A stretch of DNA of 64,000 nucleotides from Shewanella sp. Isolate11. GTDB lineage: Bacteria > Pseudomonadota > Gammaproteobacteria > Enterobacterales > Shewanellaceae. The stretch lies in NCBI RefSeq assembly GCF_022398315.1, contig NZ_JAKEVF010000001.1, positions 163,017 to 227,016 on the forward strand. The letters are read 5' to 3'. Within the stretch, counting starts at the first letter, position 1; each line of letters starts with the position of its first letter. The notes beneath the pieces are model-generated. The model was not told the origin of the DNA and did not search any database. It saw only the letters and a program-made list of their open reading frames with translations. Of the stretch, positions 46,070-54,931 are shown one piece after another. Position numbers and translations under genes: made by a program.

Positions 46070-46633
46070 ATGACACAAGCATCGACACCTAGCCAACACG
46101 AGAAGCCGACTCAAATACAAGCACTAACTGAAGAGCAATTTTGGCAATTGGTCACACGCAGCTCATTGGAACAAGATCAGCACAGTTTGGCCGAGAATTT
46201 GAAGTCTAAGCTGGATGCCTTGACCAATGATGAGCTTGCCGCCTTCGATAAGTTGTTTTCGCAAAAGATGCGCCTATGTTATCAATGGTCATTGTGGGGG
46301 GCGGCATATATTGTCACTGGTTGTGATAGCGAGTATGAATTTGCCGAGTTTCGTTGTTTCTTGATCTCTTTAGGTCAGGAATGGTTCGAGAAGGTGTTAG
46401 CCGAACCCGATGTTTTGGGCTTGTTGCCGCAATGGCCTGAGAAAGATGGTTATGCATATCCCTTTGTCGATGAATATGATCTGATCGCTGGGCAGATATT
46501 TGAACTGCGAACCAATGAGGAGTTGCCATTTGTGCCATCCGGTCGAGCTACGCCACAAGGTAAACAATTCTCTAATAAGAAGAAACAGCTAAAGGCGACT
46601 TACCCGAAGCTATTCCAGCGTTTTCCGTTTTAA
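46070..46633 (+). CDS. DUF4240-like protein
   Basis: A 187-residue soluble protein. ATG 46070 (MTQASTPSQHEKP) is favoured over the frame start at 45971, since the extension looks like noncoding sequence. The segment TEEQFWQLVTRS, then KLFSQKMRLCYQWSLWGAAYIVTGC and EFAEFRCFLISLGQEWFE, matches the pattern of DUF4240 proteins. These are often found near toxin or immunity genes but have no assigned function. No such partner is next to it here. Confidence 0.75.
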   Translation: MTQASTPSQHEKPTQIQALTEEQFWQLVTRSSLEQDQHSLAENLKSKLDALTNDELAAFDKLFSQKMRLCYQWSLWGAAYIVTGCDSEYEFAEFRCFLISLGQEWFEKVLAEPDVLGLLPQWPEKDGYAYPFVDEYDLIAGQIFELRTNEELPFVPSGRATPQGKQFSNKKKQLKATYPKLFQRFPF

Positions 46634-46677
46634 AAATGAAATATATAGTAGATTCAGCATTTTAGTGCAGCATCGGG

Positions 46678-46983
46678 TTAATTATTTTGCATGGTCTCAC
46701 ATTGGAAGCCCTGGCGGCTGGAATCAAACCAGCAGCTTAGGCCACACTCCCAAACTACATCGCCCAGCTCATGAGCTTGCTGCTCGGCGAACGCTTTGCA
46801 GCTGGGGTAATCGTTAAAATCATCGGTTTTCTTATATGCGCCAGAAGCGTAGCCATTGGCATAGACGAAGGCTGACCAAGTTTCTGGCTGATCACTAGCT
46901 TGCTGTTGATTAATGCTAAATAGTGCAAGCCCTGCGGCGACAAACAGTAACAGGGTAAAAACGAGCGGGAGATACTTTTTCAT
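46678..46983 (-). CDS. Small secreted or anchored Cys-containing protein, unknown
   Basis: A 101-residue protein from ATG 46983 (MKKYLPLVF). One hydrophobic segment (LVFTLLLFVAAGLALFSI) acts as signal or anchor. The periplasmic part has four cysteines (CKAF, WECGLSCWF, CETM) that could form two disulphides. I do not recognise the family. It converges with the DUF4240 gene and is divergent from the DUF3016 gene. Confidence 0.65.
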   Translation of the reverse strand: MKKYLPLVFTLLLFVAAGLALFSINQQQASDQPETWSAFVYANGYASGAYKKTDDFNDYPSCKAFAEQQAHELGDVVWECGLSCWFDSSRQGFQCETMQNN

Positions 46984-47313
46984 AGTGATCTTATATAGCG
47001 CCATTTGATAGCACTATACTTTAGATTAATCGCTAACCGATACAAAGTGATACTGATAGTTATGGATTAACTTTATCGCTAATTTTGTCGCTCATCATCG
47101 CGATTTGATTTAGATTTTTGCGATAGTTTTTGATGACTTACCCCCTTAGTTGCATATTATTCAGTGGCAGAAGCGATGATGCGAGAGGGGGAACACTGTT
47201 TGACTGATTATTTCGGCATTTTTTATCGTTTTGCATTTAGCCGATATTCAGGTTAGTTTTTGTACCCTAGCATGCTAATGGCTGAATTTGTTAGCCAAAT
47301 TCCGGAGGCGAAT
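46984..47313. other. 330-bp divergent intergenic region
   Basis: This gap carries the promoters of the Cys-rich small protein (minus) and the DUF3016 protein (plus). It is AT-rich, with no open frame of note. A strong ribosome site (GGAGG) at its right end belongs to the DUF3016 gene. I see no other structure. Confidence 0.55.
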
Positions 47314-47838
47314 ATGAAGCTTAAAGTGCTGATGATGGCGGCAGTGTTGCTGTCTTTGAATGTTTGTGCTGAAGAAGTTACCCCCGATCCAGTCACCCAA
47401 GAGGGGATGGTTAACATTACTTGGCAAGGTGTAGATAAATATCGAGATATTAAAGCCGTTAGCGAGATTCAGTCCCGTTATGAGCAGCGCGTCTTCGATG
47501 TAATCACTAAGCAGCTTAACAAGTCGGTTAGCAAAGTGTTTAAGGCTAATCAGACACTGAAAATGCAAGTCACCGATGTGGATTTAGCCGGTGACGTCAG
47601 ACCTACTTTTGGTGCAACCGCAAGTCATGATATTCGTCTGATCACCGATCTGTATCCACCGCGTTTGACCTTTAGTTATCAGGTACTTGAAGATGAAAAA
47701 GTGATCATGGTTGGCGATGAAAAGCTAAAAGATATGGGCTTTTTACAAACAACCGGTGTGACCAGTAATCAGCCGTTACGTTATGAAGCCAAGATGTTAG
47801 ATGAGTGGGTGAAGAAGAAAATCGCACCACAACTTTAA
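47314..47838 (+). CDS. DUF3016-like secreted protein
   Basis: A 174-residue protein. ATG 47314 follows GGAGG; the upstream frame to 47260 is not needed. The signal peptide ends near SLNVCAEE, and the Cys there might even be a lipobox. The mature part (VNITWQGVDKYRDIKAVSE, LKMQVTDVDLAGDVRP) matches my memory of DUF3016 periplasmic proteins, whose function is unknown. It is monocistronic with a good terminator. Confidence 0.78.
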   Translation: MKLKVLMMAAVLLSLNVCAEEVTPDPVTQEGMVNITWQGVDKYRDIKAVSEIQSRYEQRVFDVITKQLNKSVSKVFKANQTLKMQVTDVDLAGDVRPTFGATASHDIRLITDLYPPRLTFSYQVLEDEKVIMVGDEKLKDMGFLQTTGVTSNQPLRYEAKMLDEWVKKKIAPQL

Positions 47839-47891
47839 GTTATTTTATAGGCCGGGTAGCCGAGAGGTTACCCGTCACTCAGATGTTGAAG

Positions 47892-47930
47892 CAGGCTAAA
47901 AGCGTTAACGGCGGTTTTAGCCTGTTTTTT
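47892..47930 (+). terminator. Terminator after the DUF3016 gene
   Basis: Arms CAGGCTAAAA and TTTTAGCCTG with a 13-base loop, followed by six T. It lies 54 bases after the stop. A second smaller hairpin (GGGTA...TACCC) lies just before it. Confidence 0.88.
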
Positions 47931-48119
47931 ATGCCTCGAGTTGCATTGTGGCAATATTAAAAATTAAGTTGGATCAGACCGTAATGGCTACTTGTTCTAT
48001 TATCCTGTTGAACCCTAGGTTAATATCAAAGTTTGTCATCTTGGTTCATTACGCTGAACAATGGCAGCGATTTTATGACCAATAGATGACAGCATTATGG
48101 CGTCTTCAGACCAAAATCA

Positions 48120-48446
48120 TTATTTGGTCTGTGACTTGAAGGTTTGCAAGGTTTGCAGCAATACGCCAAGCTTACGCACTAACTTTTCTAGTGCTGGCGC
48201 TAGGGCTTCACCTTCGCTGGGAAGTTGAGTCATCTCTTGGGCAAGTTCTTGTACATAAGGACTAAAACGATTGCTACGGGCATCGAAACCCTCTTCTTGT
48301 GTGAAGATAGTACTAAACTTACCGTGACCTGCCTTCTTGAGTTCGTCGAGCTTATTGTCGGCATCGATAGCCTGGCGATAAGCAAGTTGCAGGGTTTCTT
48401 TCAATTGTTGCGTCAGTTGCGAATGTGGCATAACTGGCTCGATCAT
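48120..48446 (-). CDS. PriC-like small helical protein, tentative
   Basis: A protein of up to 108 residues, starting at ATG 48446 or ATG 48431. It is all-helical and lacks a membrane segment. The central FSTIFTQEEGFDARSNRFSPYVQELAQEM and the end EKLVRKLGVLLQTLQTFK recall the short PriC (primosomal replication protein N'') pattern. The resemblance is weak and length is below E. coli PriC. It is divergent from the GumN gene across 33 bp, so the two share a very short promoter region. Confidence 0.55.
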   Translation of the reverse strand: MIEPVMPHSQLTQQLKETLQLAYRQAIDADNKLDELKKAGHGKFSTIFTQEEGFDARSNRFSPYVQELAQEMTQLPSEGEALAPALEKLVRKLGVLLQTLQTFKSQTK

Positions 48447-48479
48447 AAAAATTTAGGCAAATTATAAGGGGCTAGGCTG

Positions 48480-49379
48480 ATGGCAACAAGTCGGCATTTC
48501 AGTTTACTGGTATTGATTGGCTTACTGAGCCTGTTTGCGATCACCAAGGTGATGGCTGCAGTAAGTGATAAACCGCCATTTTATAAGATAAGTTATCAAG
48601 GGAAGAGTGCCTACCTATTGGGCTCAATTCATGTGGGCAGCGAAGATTTTTATCCCATGGCACCACAAATTGAAACCGCCTTCGATAATGCCTCGGCCTT
48701 GGTCATTGAAGCGGATATTGAAAATGCAGATGTAGGCAAATTGATCAACCGCTATGGCAAAACACCTATTGCTAAGACTGAAGCCCAAGATCAGCTCACG
48801 GCCAAACGCTTGGAAGGCTATTGCCAAAATAACATTACCGTCTGTAACGCCTTAGCAGGTTATTCACCTTGGCTACAAGCAACCCAATTAAGCGTGATGC
48901 GTTTTGGACTGCTGGGTTATCAGCCACATTGGGGAGTCGATCAGGTGTTGATTGGCAAAAACCGTTCAAGGCCGATAATTGAGTTAGAGAACGCCGAGTT
49001 TCAATTTCAATTACTCTCTTCTTTCGGCGGTGAAGATCAATGGGACATGGTGTTAGAGGCGATTGAAGTCTCCGACGAGGAGATGATGGCGCTAATCAAC
49101 GCATGGCGCAGTGGTGACGAAGTCGCTATCGATCAGTTGATGGTAGGACAATTACAGCACGGTGATGATATTGAGATGCTCGATAAAATACTCTGGCAAC
49201 GTAATATCGATATGAGCCATAAGATTGCTAAGTTAATGACTAAGCAAGACTCTGACGAGCCCTTATTTATCGTGGTTGGCGCCGGACATGTGGTTGGCGA
49301 TAAAGGGATCCCGATTAAAATGAAATCCCTCTACCAAGCCAGCATTCAAAATTGTTGGCAGCAAAAGTGTGTTGATTAA
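48480..49379 (+). CDS. TraB/GumN-family protein
   Basis: A 299-residue protein with an N-terminal signal or anchor (LLVLIGLLSLFAITKVMA). The TraB/GumN hallmarks are AYLLGSIHVGSEDFYPM near residues 43-59 and the C-terminal FIVVGAGHVVGDKGIP near 262-277, each with a His of the proposed metal site; an EAxIE-type acid patch lies between. Relatives include Tiki-type metalloproteases, so an envelope protease role is possible but unproven. Confidence 0.88.
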   Translation: MATSRHFSLLVLIGLLSLFAITKVMAAVSDKPPFYKISYQGKSAYLLGSIHVGSEDFYPMAPQIETAFDNASALVIEADIENADVGKLINRYGKTPIAKTEAQDQLTAKRLEGYCQNNITVCNALAGYSPWLQATQLSVMRFGLLGYQPHWGVDQVLIGKNRSRPIIELENAEFQFQLLSSFGGEDQWDMVLEAIEVSDEEMMALINAWRSGDEVAIDQLMVGQLQHGDDIEMLDKILWQRNIDMSHKIAKLMTKQDSDEPLFIVVGAGHVVGDKGIPIKMKSLYQASIQNCWQQKCVD

Positions 49380-49415
49380 GCCACTTTTGAGGGCTGCACT
49401 AGTACAATTCTATAT

Positions 49416-50201
49416 TTAACTGTCACACCAACGGCAGATAAAATGCACATATCGCCCGAGTCCAATATAGGCTGGATGCTGAGAATACTGCAGTTCCATC
49501 GCGATCAACTGCTGAAAGTCTGAGTTTGGTGGCTGGTGGGTTTTAAGGTAATCATGGATCACCCTGACGCCGGACTGACTCACTAAGACCATCTGCCATT
49601 CATTCAGCCAGTGTCTAACTTCATCGATATACAATGGATGAGTTGGGGTCAGACCGACTTTCTTTTTTACCTTGAAATCGGCGGCCACATAATCGAAGTT
49701 TCCCGAGATCAAACTGTGAAAACGCATCGCTTCTTTGTTATAGAACATTAAAGAAAACAGCCCATTGGGCTTGACGAGTTGCGTTAGCTGCGCCAATGTG
49801 GTTTTAGCATCTGTGAGCCACTCAGCGACCGCATGACATAACACGATATCGTATTGGCCATGTTCTGTTGGATTCAGAGCCTGGATCGGCGCATGAAGTA
49901 GCTCAATATCCAGTTGGGTTTGATGTTCGTTTTGATAAGTTTCAATTTGGTGTTTTGCCAGTGCTAACATCTCGCTTGAGATATCGCACAAGGTCACACT
50001 ATGCCCCAACTTAGCTAGCTTTTGGCTGAAAAAACCAAAGCCACCGCCAGCATCTAAAATCCGTAGTTTGCTGTCGCCAAATTGAGTTAAAACTTGGCTC
50101 AGGTCGCGCCAAATCACGACGGCGCGCACTTCACCCTTAGGGGTGCCGTAAATGTTTTTGGCAAACTTGCCTGCCAGTTGATCAAAGTTTTTGTCTTGCA
50201 C
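49416..50201 (-). CDS. cmoM: tRNA 5-carboxymethoxyuridine methyltransferase CmoM
   Basis: A 261-residue SAM methyltransferase, exactly the length of E. coli CmoM when started at GTG 50201 (VQDKNFDQLAGKFAKNIYGT). The frame is open to 50276, but that part has no counterpart. The SAM-binding motif LRILDAGGGFGFFSQKL and the later SLMFYNKEAMRFHSLISGNF are typical of CmoM. It methylates cmo5U34 to mcmo5U34 in tRNAs that read purine-ending codons. It is convergent with the GumN gene and divergent from the MaoC gene. Confidence 0.92.
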   Translation of the reverse strand: MQDKNFDQLAGKFAKNIYGTPKGEVRAVVIWRDLSQVLTQFGDSKLRILDAGGGFGFFSQKLAKLGHSVTLCDISSEMLALAKHQIETYQNEHQTQLDIELLHAPIQALNPTEHGQYDIVLCHAVAEWLTDAKTTLAQLTQLVKPNGLFSLMFYNKEAMRFHSLISGNFDYVAADFKVKKKVGLTPTHPLYIDEVRHWLNEWQMVLVSQSGVRVIHDYLKTHQPPNSDFQQLIAMELQYSQHPAYIGLGRYVHFICRWCDS

Positions 50202-50374
50202 TGATGTTGCTCTAATGACAGTGGATCGGAGATAAATTCGATGGGCTATTTTGCCACAGGGAGGTTGGGTTCGCATCTGCCAGGGTAAGATTTCGGTATC
50301 AAAAGCGATTTTTGAGGTATACTTGGACGCTTGCCATTTTTTAGATTCGTTAAATATTGAAGGGTTTAGTTAGC

Positions 50375-51247
50375 GTGAATAAAGAAATTTGTGTTGAATT
50401 GAAGGCGATGCCGTCTCTGTTATCGCTTTACCGCAAGATTTTTTTTGGTCGTAAACCCGGGTGGGATCAACAACCATTGCCGCATATTCGTGTGTCTTGT
50501 CCTAACGTGAGTGTTAGCGGTGAAAATGTGCAGCAATATGCCAATGTGTGTGGTTTTGATTTCAATGGCAAGGTGTTACCTATCACCTATCTTTATGTGT
50601 TGGCGTTTCGCCTGCACGCTACCATCTTTACCCATCAGGCGGTCACTTTTCCGCTGCTTGGGATGATTCATCTAAAGAACAGCATCAGCCAATATCGTCA
50701 GGTCACAGTGAATGACAGCTTTAATATTGAATGTGAATTAACCAGCAGTCAGACCACAGATTCGGGCTTAGAGTTTGAATTGGTCTCAAAGGCATTTGTG
50801 GGTGATGAGTTAGTGTGGGAATCGCTATCGACTTACCTTTATCGTATCGAAAGTGCTGGTCGTCGTGTTCGTCCACCTAAAGCCAGTACCATGGAATGGA
50901 ACGAGCCTGCAATTTGGGAACTTAGTGAAGATTTAGGCCGACGTTATGCAAAGGCTTCGGGTGATTATAACCTGATCCACTTGCATCCCGTGTTGTCTAA
51001 GCGTTTTGGTTTCGATCGAGTGTTGGCCCATGGAATGTGGTCAAAAGCACGCAGTATTGCCGAGTTGATGCCTAATATTGGCGACAAACCTTGTACTGTG
51101 GAAGTGGCCTTTAAACTGCCGTTATTAATGCCAGCGCAAGTAAGTTTCGGTATTGATGCCGCCCAAGAGTCGGGTTTGGCATTTGAGCTAAGAGATATCA
51201 AGGGGCGTCGACCTCATTTAACTGGCAGCGTTAAATTTCACGACTAG
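50375..51247 (+). CDS. MaoC-like double-hotdog hydratase/dehydratase
   Basis: A 290-residue protein with two hotdog folds. The C-terminal half carries the hydratase-2 motif SGDYNLIHLHPVLSKRFGF, with the Asp-x4-His dyad, followed by LAHGMWSKA. This points to (R)-specific hydration of enoyl-CoA or enoyl-ACP. GTG 50375 is the likely start. It is monocistronic and ends at a strong terminator. The chain length and pathway are unknown. Confidence 0.85.
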   Translation: MNKEICVELKAMPSLLSLYRKIFFGRKPGWDQQPLPHIRVSCPNVSVSGENVQQYANVCGFDFNGKVLPITYLYVLAFRLHATIFTHQAVTFPLLGMIHLKNSISQYRQVTVNDSFNIECELTSSQTTDSGLEFELVSKAFVGDELVWESLSTYLYRIESAGRRVRPPKASTMEWNEPAIWELSEDLGRRYAKASGDYNLIHLHPVLSKRFGFDRVLAHGMWSKARSIAELMPNIGDKPCTVEVAFKLPLLMPAQVSFGIDAAQESGLAFELRDIKGRRPHLTGSVKFHD

Positions 51248-51285
51248 TCTCTGTCGATAAAACAGCGATGAAGCAGCGATAAAAC

Positions 51286-51310
51286 AGCCAGCAATTATGC
51301 TGGCTTTTTT
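51286..51310 (+). terminator. Terminator after the MaoC-like gene
   Basis: Arms AGCCAGC and GCTGGCT with a six-base loop, followed directly by a T run. Confidence 0.9.
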
Positions 51311-51340
51311 GTGGGTGATGCCTGTTGCTCATTTAATGCA

Positions 51341-52231
51341 TTAGGCAACACTGTGGCCATTGGCAGCCTGTAGAATACTAAACCATTGCTGCCGGTCTAA
51401 TTGGAGTTGTTGCGATGCAACCGCGGCGCTGATCCTATCTAACTGGCCACTGCCGATAATGGGTTTGGGCTGACAGGGCAAGGCTCGCACCCAAGCGTAG
51501 ATAACTTGGCTGATATCCTTGATGCCGTGCTGCGTAGCAATTTCATTTAACGTATGGCGCAGGCGGACTAGTTTGTCTGAATTGCCGCTAAAAATGTCAC
51601 CGCCACCTAGACAAGACCAGGCCATAGGTGAGCAGCGATATTGCTGACACTGATCTAGGCTGCCATCATTAAGGCTAGCTAACTGCATAGGAGATATTTC
51701 GAGTTGATTGGTCACCAGAGGCTGATCCAGACGAGATTGTAATAGCTCGAACTGGCTGGGACTGAAGTTTGATACCCCAAAATGCTTCACCTTACCGGTT
51801 TGATACAACTGCTCGAAGGCGCGGGCGACTTCATCGGCATTCATCAAAGGATCCGGGCGATGGATAAGTAGCAGATCGATACAATCGATATTCAATGCTT
51901 TAAGTGAGTTTTCAGCGCTGTGAATGATGTGCTCATAACTAGCATCATAATGGTTTACATAGCGTGCGGGTGTCGAGGCAAATGCGGGTTTGATGCCACA
52001 TTTAGTGACGATTTGCATCTGCTCTCGCAGCGAAGGAGCCAAGTTTAATGCCTTACCGAACAACGTTTCACATTGATATTCACCATAGATATCGGCGTGA
52101 TCCATGCTAGTGACCCCTAACTCGAGATAATGTTCAATCAAGCCTAAGGTTTGTTGGGCAGTTTGTTGCCAACTTGCGAGACGCCAAAAGCCGGCGATAA
52201 AAGGTGAAAGCGTCAAGGCTTTAGGGCTCAT
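51341..52231 (-). CDS. Aldo/keto reductase (YdhF-like)
   Basis: A 296-residue NADPH-dependent oxidoreductase, close in length to E. coli YdhF (298). ATG near 52231 follows GGAG; the frame continues to 52501 through an intergenic hairpin and is not coding there. The catalytic tetrad is visible as Asp and Tyr in MDHADIYGEY, Lys in IVTKCGIK and His in LLLIHRPDPL. It probably reduces carbonyl compounds; the natural substrate is unknown. It follows the MscS gene on the same strand, separated by a terminator. Confidence 0.9.
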   Translation of the reverse strand: MSPKALTLSPFIAGFWRLASWQQTAQQTLGLIEHYLELGVTSMDHADIYGEYQCETLFGKALNLAPSLREQMQIVTKCGIKPAFASTPARYVNHYDASYEHIIHSAENSLKALNIDCIDLLLIHRPDPLMNADEVARAFEQLYQTGKVKHFGVSNFSPSQFELLQSRLDQPLVTNQLEISPMQLASLNDGSLDQCQQYRCSPMAWSCLGGGDIFSGNSDKLVRLRHTLNEIATQHGIKDISQVIYAWVRALPCQPKPIIGSGQLDRISAAVASQQLQLDRQQWFSILQAANGHSVA

Positions 52232-52332
52232 TTTAGGCTCCAGAAAAGGGCGATAAATAATGCAGTATGGTGGCAGTTTGTGTGAGAAGTGCCAAGCGTT
52301 ACTGATTTTATAATGAGTAATAACTAAAAGTG

Positions 52333-52356
52333 ACAAGGGGCGATAACGCCCCTTGT
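52333..52356 (-). terminator. Terminator of the MscS-type channel gene
   Basis: Perfect arms ACAAGGGGCG and CGCCCCTTGT around ATAA; on the minus strand it is followed by CACTTTTAG. It lies 10 bases after the stop. Confidence 0.85.
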
Positions 52357-52365
52357 GGTTTAACC

Positions 52366-54000
52366 CTAATCCGCTTGGGTCTGATAGATATGTAGATCGC
52401 GCTGTGGGAAAGGAATAGTGATGTTTTCTTGATCGAAACGCATCTTCACTGCACGGGTTATATCCCAATACACTTCCCAGTAATCTTCGGGTTTCACCCA
52501 AGGGCGCACAATAAAGTCCACAGAAGACTCGTTGAGCAGATGCAACTTGACCGTCGGCTCTGGGGTTTTCATGACTTTCTCATGACTGCTGACAATTTCG
52601 GTCAGCACTTTCTCAGTCTTAGGAATATCATCGCCATAACCAATCCCAAAAGTCATATCAACGCGGCGAACATGCTCGGCGGTAATGTTATTAATGGTAT
52701 CACCCCAAATTTTGTTGTTGGGGATGATAAGACGTTGGTTATCTAAGGTCTTAATGGTGGTTGATACTAAGCTCATTTGGCTGACTTTACCCGTCACTCC
52801 GGCGGCATTGATCAGGTCGCCGACGTCATAAGGACGGTAGATTAAGATCATCATTCCTGATGCGAAGTTCGACAAGGTATCTTGCAAGGCGAAACCGATA
52901 ATCACACCCGCGACACCGAAACCGGCCAGTAGTGGGCCTAATTCAAAGCCAAGTTGAGAAAGGGCAATCATCAAACCTATGGCAAATACCACCTTGCCAG
53001 ACAAAGACACAAAGAAGTCTTGTAATAACTGGCTAAATTTAAATTTAGAGGTATTAACCGCTTTTCTTACCACGCGTTGAGTTGCTTTGCCCGCTAGGCT
53101 GGCAAGGAATAAAATTAGCAAGAAAATAAATACTTTAAAGACGATTCCTGGACCATTATCCATGGCTTGGTTTTTGGCCGTATTCCACCACTGGCTGACA
53201 AGATCGCCAGCAACATCGATATTAAGTACATCCTGAGTAATATCCCCAGAAATACTAAAAAGGGTCTGTTTAAGGTTAGAGGTGTCTTTGTCTAGTTGAT
53301 CTAGTAAGTTGATTGCGACCGATAGGCTACCACTGGTTAAAGATAGGCGCTCTTTAAGTCTAGTCACCAAGGTCGTTTGTTCGCTACTGACATCTGCGCC
53401 TGCTGTGGCAGCATCTTCGACGGCAGTCTTGAGCTTAGCTTGGGTAAATTGCACTAGGCTGTTAAGAATATCTGAGCGCTGTAATAACTGAGTCGTAAGC
53501 TGCGTTTTCTGTTCGCTAACATCTTGATTTAAGCTTTCAAGCCAGTTTAGGGTTTCCAATTTAGCCTTTAAAAAGTCGTCACGCTCACTCTCTCTGGTGG
53601 CTAAATTGAACATCACATGGGTGTCATTATTTTTGCCAAGTTGAGACTTAAATAATTCAATATCGTTGGCAAAATATTTTCCGACCTGATTAATAAAAGT
53701 TAAGTGTTCTTGTATTAATGGTACTAAGTCGGTTTTGTCGCTGTCTTTGTCTGTCATTAATAGTTTGATTTTATTGTGAAACTGAGTTGCATGCTCTTTG
53801 ACTCGGTACTCAATAAACTGCTTCATTTCACCACTGCTACCAGGCAGTTTTTCTACATCGGCACTAATCGTTGCTTGAATCTGTCTGAGTTCCGCTATTG
53901 GCGGTGTTGTCACAGAGTCTGCAGTAGAAGTTTCGGCGTAAGAGGGGGAAAGACCCGTTGCCAAGAGGGTCAGCAACACAAATGTAAGGGCGCGCAACAT
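52366..54000 (-). CDS. MscS-family mechanosensitive channel with long periplasmic domain
   Basis: A 544-residue channel. ATG 54000 follows AAAGGA and gives a signal peptide (LTFVLLTLLATGLSPSYAE); the frame is open to 54087. Residues about 25-260 form a helical, probably periplasmic region. Membrane helices follow at about 285-305, 335-355 and 365-400, the last with the Gly/Ala-rich pore helix (LLAGFGVAGVIIGFALQDTL). The MscS beta domain follows (RPYDVGDLINAAGVTGKV). It should open under membrane tension to release solutes. Confidence 0.92.
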   Translation of the reverse strand: MLRALTFVLLTLLATGLSPSYAETSTADSVTTPPIAELRQIQATISADVEKLPGSSGEMKQFIEYRVKEHATQFHNKIKLLMTDKDSDKTDLVPLIQEHLTFINQVGKYFANDIELFKSQLGKNNDTHVMFNLATRESERDDFLKAKLETLNWLESLNQDVSEQKTQLTTQLLQRSDILNSLVQFTQAKLKTAVEDAATAGADVSSEQTTLVTRLKERLSLTSGSLSVAINLLDQLDKDTSNLKQTLFSISGDITQDVLNIDVAGDLVSQWWNTAKNQAMDNGPGIVFKVFIFLLILFLASLAGKATQRVVRKAVNTSKFKFSQLLQDFFVSLSGKVVFAIGLMIALSQLGFELGPLLAGFGVAGVIIGFALQDTLSNFASGMMILIYRPYDVGDLINAAGVTGKVSQMSLVSTTIKTLDNQRLIIPNNKIWGDTINNITAEHVRRVDMTFGIGYGDDIPKTEKVLTEIVSSHEKVMKTPEPTVKLHLLNESSVDFIVRPWVKPEDYWEVYWDITRAVKMRFDQENITIPFPQRDLHIYQTQAD

Positions 54001-54109
54001 AGCTAAGATCCTTTTATATGTAGAGATTTGAATCATAAACCCTCTTTGTATAGCTGTAAAATGACAACTGCGAAAAGTTAGCTTCATCTGTTAAACTGTG
54101 CGCCAAATT

Positions 54110-54460
54110 ATGGGGGCTTGTATTGTGTTGTGTACTCACTGTAGTAAATCTTTTGGTGTCGATAGCGTAAAGGCGCAACGAGGAAAAGGGCTTAATGCGC
54201 AGATCCAATGTCCTCATTGTCAGGCTTGGTTAGGGAAAAGTCCGTTGCTGAGCCTATTAAAGATGTTGGGGTTTTATATTGGCGCTGCGGCGTTAGTGTA
54301 TGGGTATTTTGACTCAGAACTGCGTTTTTTAACGATACCCGTGGGGATTTTAGCGGTAATGACCCTGTTGGTGTGTCACTTGATGGATCATCTCAAGGTG
54401 ACTGAAGCACCAGAAGTTAAGCAAGTGGATGACAGTGAACACAGACGTAAATATCGTTGA
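54110..54460 (+). CDS. Zinc-ribbon membrane protein, function unknown
   Basis: A 116-residue protein from ATG 54110 (frame open to GTG 54098). Two CxxC knuckles, CTHC near residue 8 and CPHC near 34, form a zinc ribbon, followed by two membrane helices (LLKMLGFYIGAAALVYGYF and IPVGILAVMTLLVCHLM). The C-terminus is charged. It is divergent from the MscS gene across about 110 bp. Not assignable to a named family. Confidence 0.7.
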   Translation: MGACIVLCTHCSKSFGVDSVKAQRGKGLNAQIQCPHCQAWLGKSPLLSLLKMLGFYIGAAALVYGYFDSELRFLTIPVGILAVMTLLVCHLMDHLKVTEAPEVKQVDDSEHRRKYR

Positions 54461-54493
54461 GAGCCCCAAGCCCATTGTATGCTATTTAACAAA

Positions 54494-54517
54494 AAGGTGA
54501 GTTTGATGACTCACCTT
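54494..54517 (-). terminator. Terminator of the 41-residue membrane peptide gene
   Basis: Perfect arms AAGGTGAG and CTCACCTT with an eight-base loop; on the minus strand the stem runs into TTTTTGTTAA. It lies 17 bases after the stop of the short gene, which supports transcription on this strand. Confidence 0.82.
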
Positions 54518-54533
54518 GTGGCTCAGTTGGCTG

Positions 54534-54659
54534 TTAGTCGACAACCTGAACTTGTGCTTCTAGCGCCGCTTCAACGTAATAGATGCCGCCTAATATGGCA
54601 ACAAAGAAGATGGTTGTCCAAAATATCATTTTTAAATTTTCACGGAAAAATTCTTTCAT
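54534..54659 (-). CDS. 41-residue single-span membrane peptide
   Basis: A gene of 42 codons from ATG 54659 to TAA at 54534, below normal length limits. The peptide starts MKEFFRENLKMIFWTT, has one membrane helix (IFWTTIFFVAILGGIYYV, about residues 12-29) and a short acidic tail. AGGA is eight bases before the ATG, and a good terminator follows. The basic N-terminus suggests N-in orientation. I do not recognise a family; the features resemble small membrane regulators. Confidence 0.7.
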   Translation of the reverse strand: MKEFFRENLKMIFWTTIFFVAILGGIYYVEAALEAQVQVVD

Positions 54660-54864
54660 ACTGTTATTCCTAGTATCTGAATCGTAGATATCTGGTATCA
54701 ATTATTTAAGCTACATTTTAGTCACTATTACTTAAGACAGACTTAATTTAATCGCTAGTTGAGGTGACCTGGCTCATGCTTTAGCATTGGACTTACAGTT
54801 CGTTCGTCGATAGTTTTTGTTACAAAGCTAACATGTGATGTCGCGATTGTTGCTTGACTTCAAA

Positions 54865-54883
54865 GATGTGATCTATAACACTC
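54865..54883 (+). promoter_or_regulatory. Candidate Zur box upstream of the zinc locus
   Basis: GATGTGATCTATAACACTC is a rough inverted repeat whose halves TGTGAT and ATAACA are those of E. coli znu operators (TGTGAT-N3-ATAACA), but with a spacer one base shorter. It lies about 50 bp before the first zinc gene. Zur control is inferred from this and from gene content. Confidence 0.45.
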
Positions 54884-54931
54884 CTCGCTCAAGACAAGGT
54901 CGCAATTGTTTAATTATTACTGTTTAGCACT

